From NCBI GenBank assembly GCA_028292565.1, contig JAQGMD010000007.1:1-5457 (forward strand): a DNA stretch of 5,457 nucleotides, written 5' to 3'. The stretch comes from Burkholderia sp. (GTDB lineage Bacteria; Pseudomonadota; Gammaproteobacteria; Burkholderiales; Burkholderiaceae). The notes beneath the pieces are model-generated. The model had not been told where the DNA came from, did no database searches, and was given only the letters and a program-made list of their open reading frames with translations. This document shows positions 4,999 to 5,457 of this stretch, one piece after another; the first letter of the stretch is position 1; each line of letters begins with the position of its first letter. The position numbers were made by a program, and so were the translations under genes.

Positions 4999-5457
4999 AT
5001 GGAACATAAGCTCCCTCCACTGCCTTATCCGAAAGACGCACTGCAGCCGCACATCTCCGCCGAAACGCTGGAGTATCACTACGGCAAGCATCATCAGGCC
5101 TATGTCACCAACCTGAACAACCTGATCAAGGGCACAGAATACGAAAACATGTCGCTCGAAGAGATCATCAAGAAATCTTCCGGCGGCGTGTTCAACAATT
5201 CGGCACAGGTCTGGAACCACACGTTCTTCTGGAACTGCATGAAGCCGAACGCCGGCGGCGCCCCGACCGGCGCAGTGGCTGACAAGATCAATGCCAAGTG
5301 GGGTTCCTTCGACAAGTTCAAGGAAGAATTCACCAAATCGGCTGTCGGCAACTTCGGTTCCGGCTGGACATGGCTGGTCAAGAAAGCGGACGGCTCGGTT
5401 GACATCGTCAACACATCCAACGCCGGCACACCGCTGACCAGCGCAGACACACCGCTG
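4999..5457 (+). CDS. sodB: Superoxide dismutase, iron type, C-terminus cut by window edge
   Basis: This enzyme dismutates superoxide to oxygen and hydrogen peroxide in the cytoplasm. The 153 residues visible are about four fifths of the usual length of around 193. Two metal ligands are present: His27 in [12 protein letters not shown] and His74 in [12 protein letters not shown]. The other two (the Asp and His of DVWEHAYY in the family) would lie just beyond the window. Gln70 in [13 protein letters not shown], and NAGTPL (141-146) without the Gln that manganese enzymes carry there, point to the iron rather than the manganese type. The N-terminus [15 protein letters not shown] is typical and no signal peptide is seen. 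The ATG has a good ribosome site, AAAGGA (4986-4991), 7 nt upstream. It lies downstream of xseA but probably has its own promoter. Confidence 0.97.
   Translation, partial: MEHKLPPLPYPKDALQPHISAETLEYHYGKHHQAYVTNLNNLIKGTEYENMSLEEIIKKSSGGVFNNSAQVWNHTFFWNCMKPNAGGAPTGAVADKINAKWGSFDKFKEEFTKSAVGNFGSGWTWLVKKADGSVDIVNTSNAGTPLTSADTPL

Overview
The window looks like ordinary chromosome from a betaproteobacterium of the order Burkholderiales, possibly the Oxalobacteraceae. That placement is an inference from the GC-rich coding sequence, the protein character and the gene order (kdsB, Trm112-like gene, lpxK, exbD, exbB on the minus strand; xseA and sodB on the plus strand). No mobile element, tRNA, rRNA or CRISPR array is visible. 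Nearly all of the window is explained by seven protein genes; the structure that remains lies in the intergenic gaps.

Minus strand, read right to left. An ExbB/TolQ-type and an ExbD/TolR-type gene form a tight pair (3177 to 2122), closed by a strong intrinsic terminator at about 2051-2086. A second cluster follows: lpxK (lipid A 4'-kinase), a 20-nt-overlapping Trm112/YcaR zinc-ribbon gene, and kdsB (CMP-Kdo synthetase), which runs off the left edge. LpxK makes lipid IVA and KdsB activates the Kdo sugars that are then added to it, so this cluster serves the lipid A-Kdo core of LPS. The ExbBD pair occupies the place that msbA holds in the enterobacterial msbA-lpxK-ycaR-kdsB arrangement.

Plus strand. 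A 335-nt divergent gap (3178-3512) separates exbB from xseA, the large subunit of exonuclease VII. A 124-nt gap with two hairpins or palindromes leads to sodB, an iron-type superoxide dismutase cut off by the right edge.

Points of most interest: a cluster of DnaA-box-like 9-mers, one a perfect consensus match, in the exbB-xseA gap; an ExbB homologue with Val where the conserved third-helix Glu of ExbB/TolQ normally stands; a 19-bp palindrome just upstream of the probable sodB -10 element, with outer arms like NsrR sites; and non-ATG starts for three of five minus-strand genes (TTG for exbB and lpxK, GTG for the Trm112 gene). I did not find a wholly new system here.
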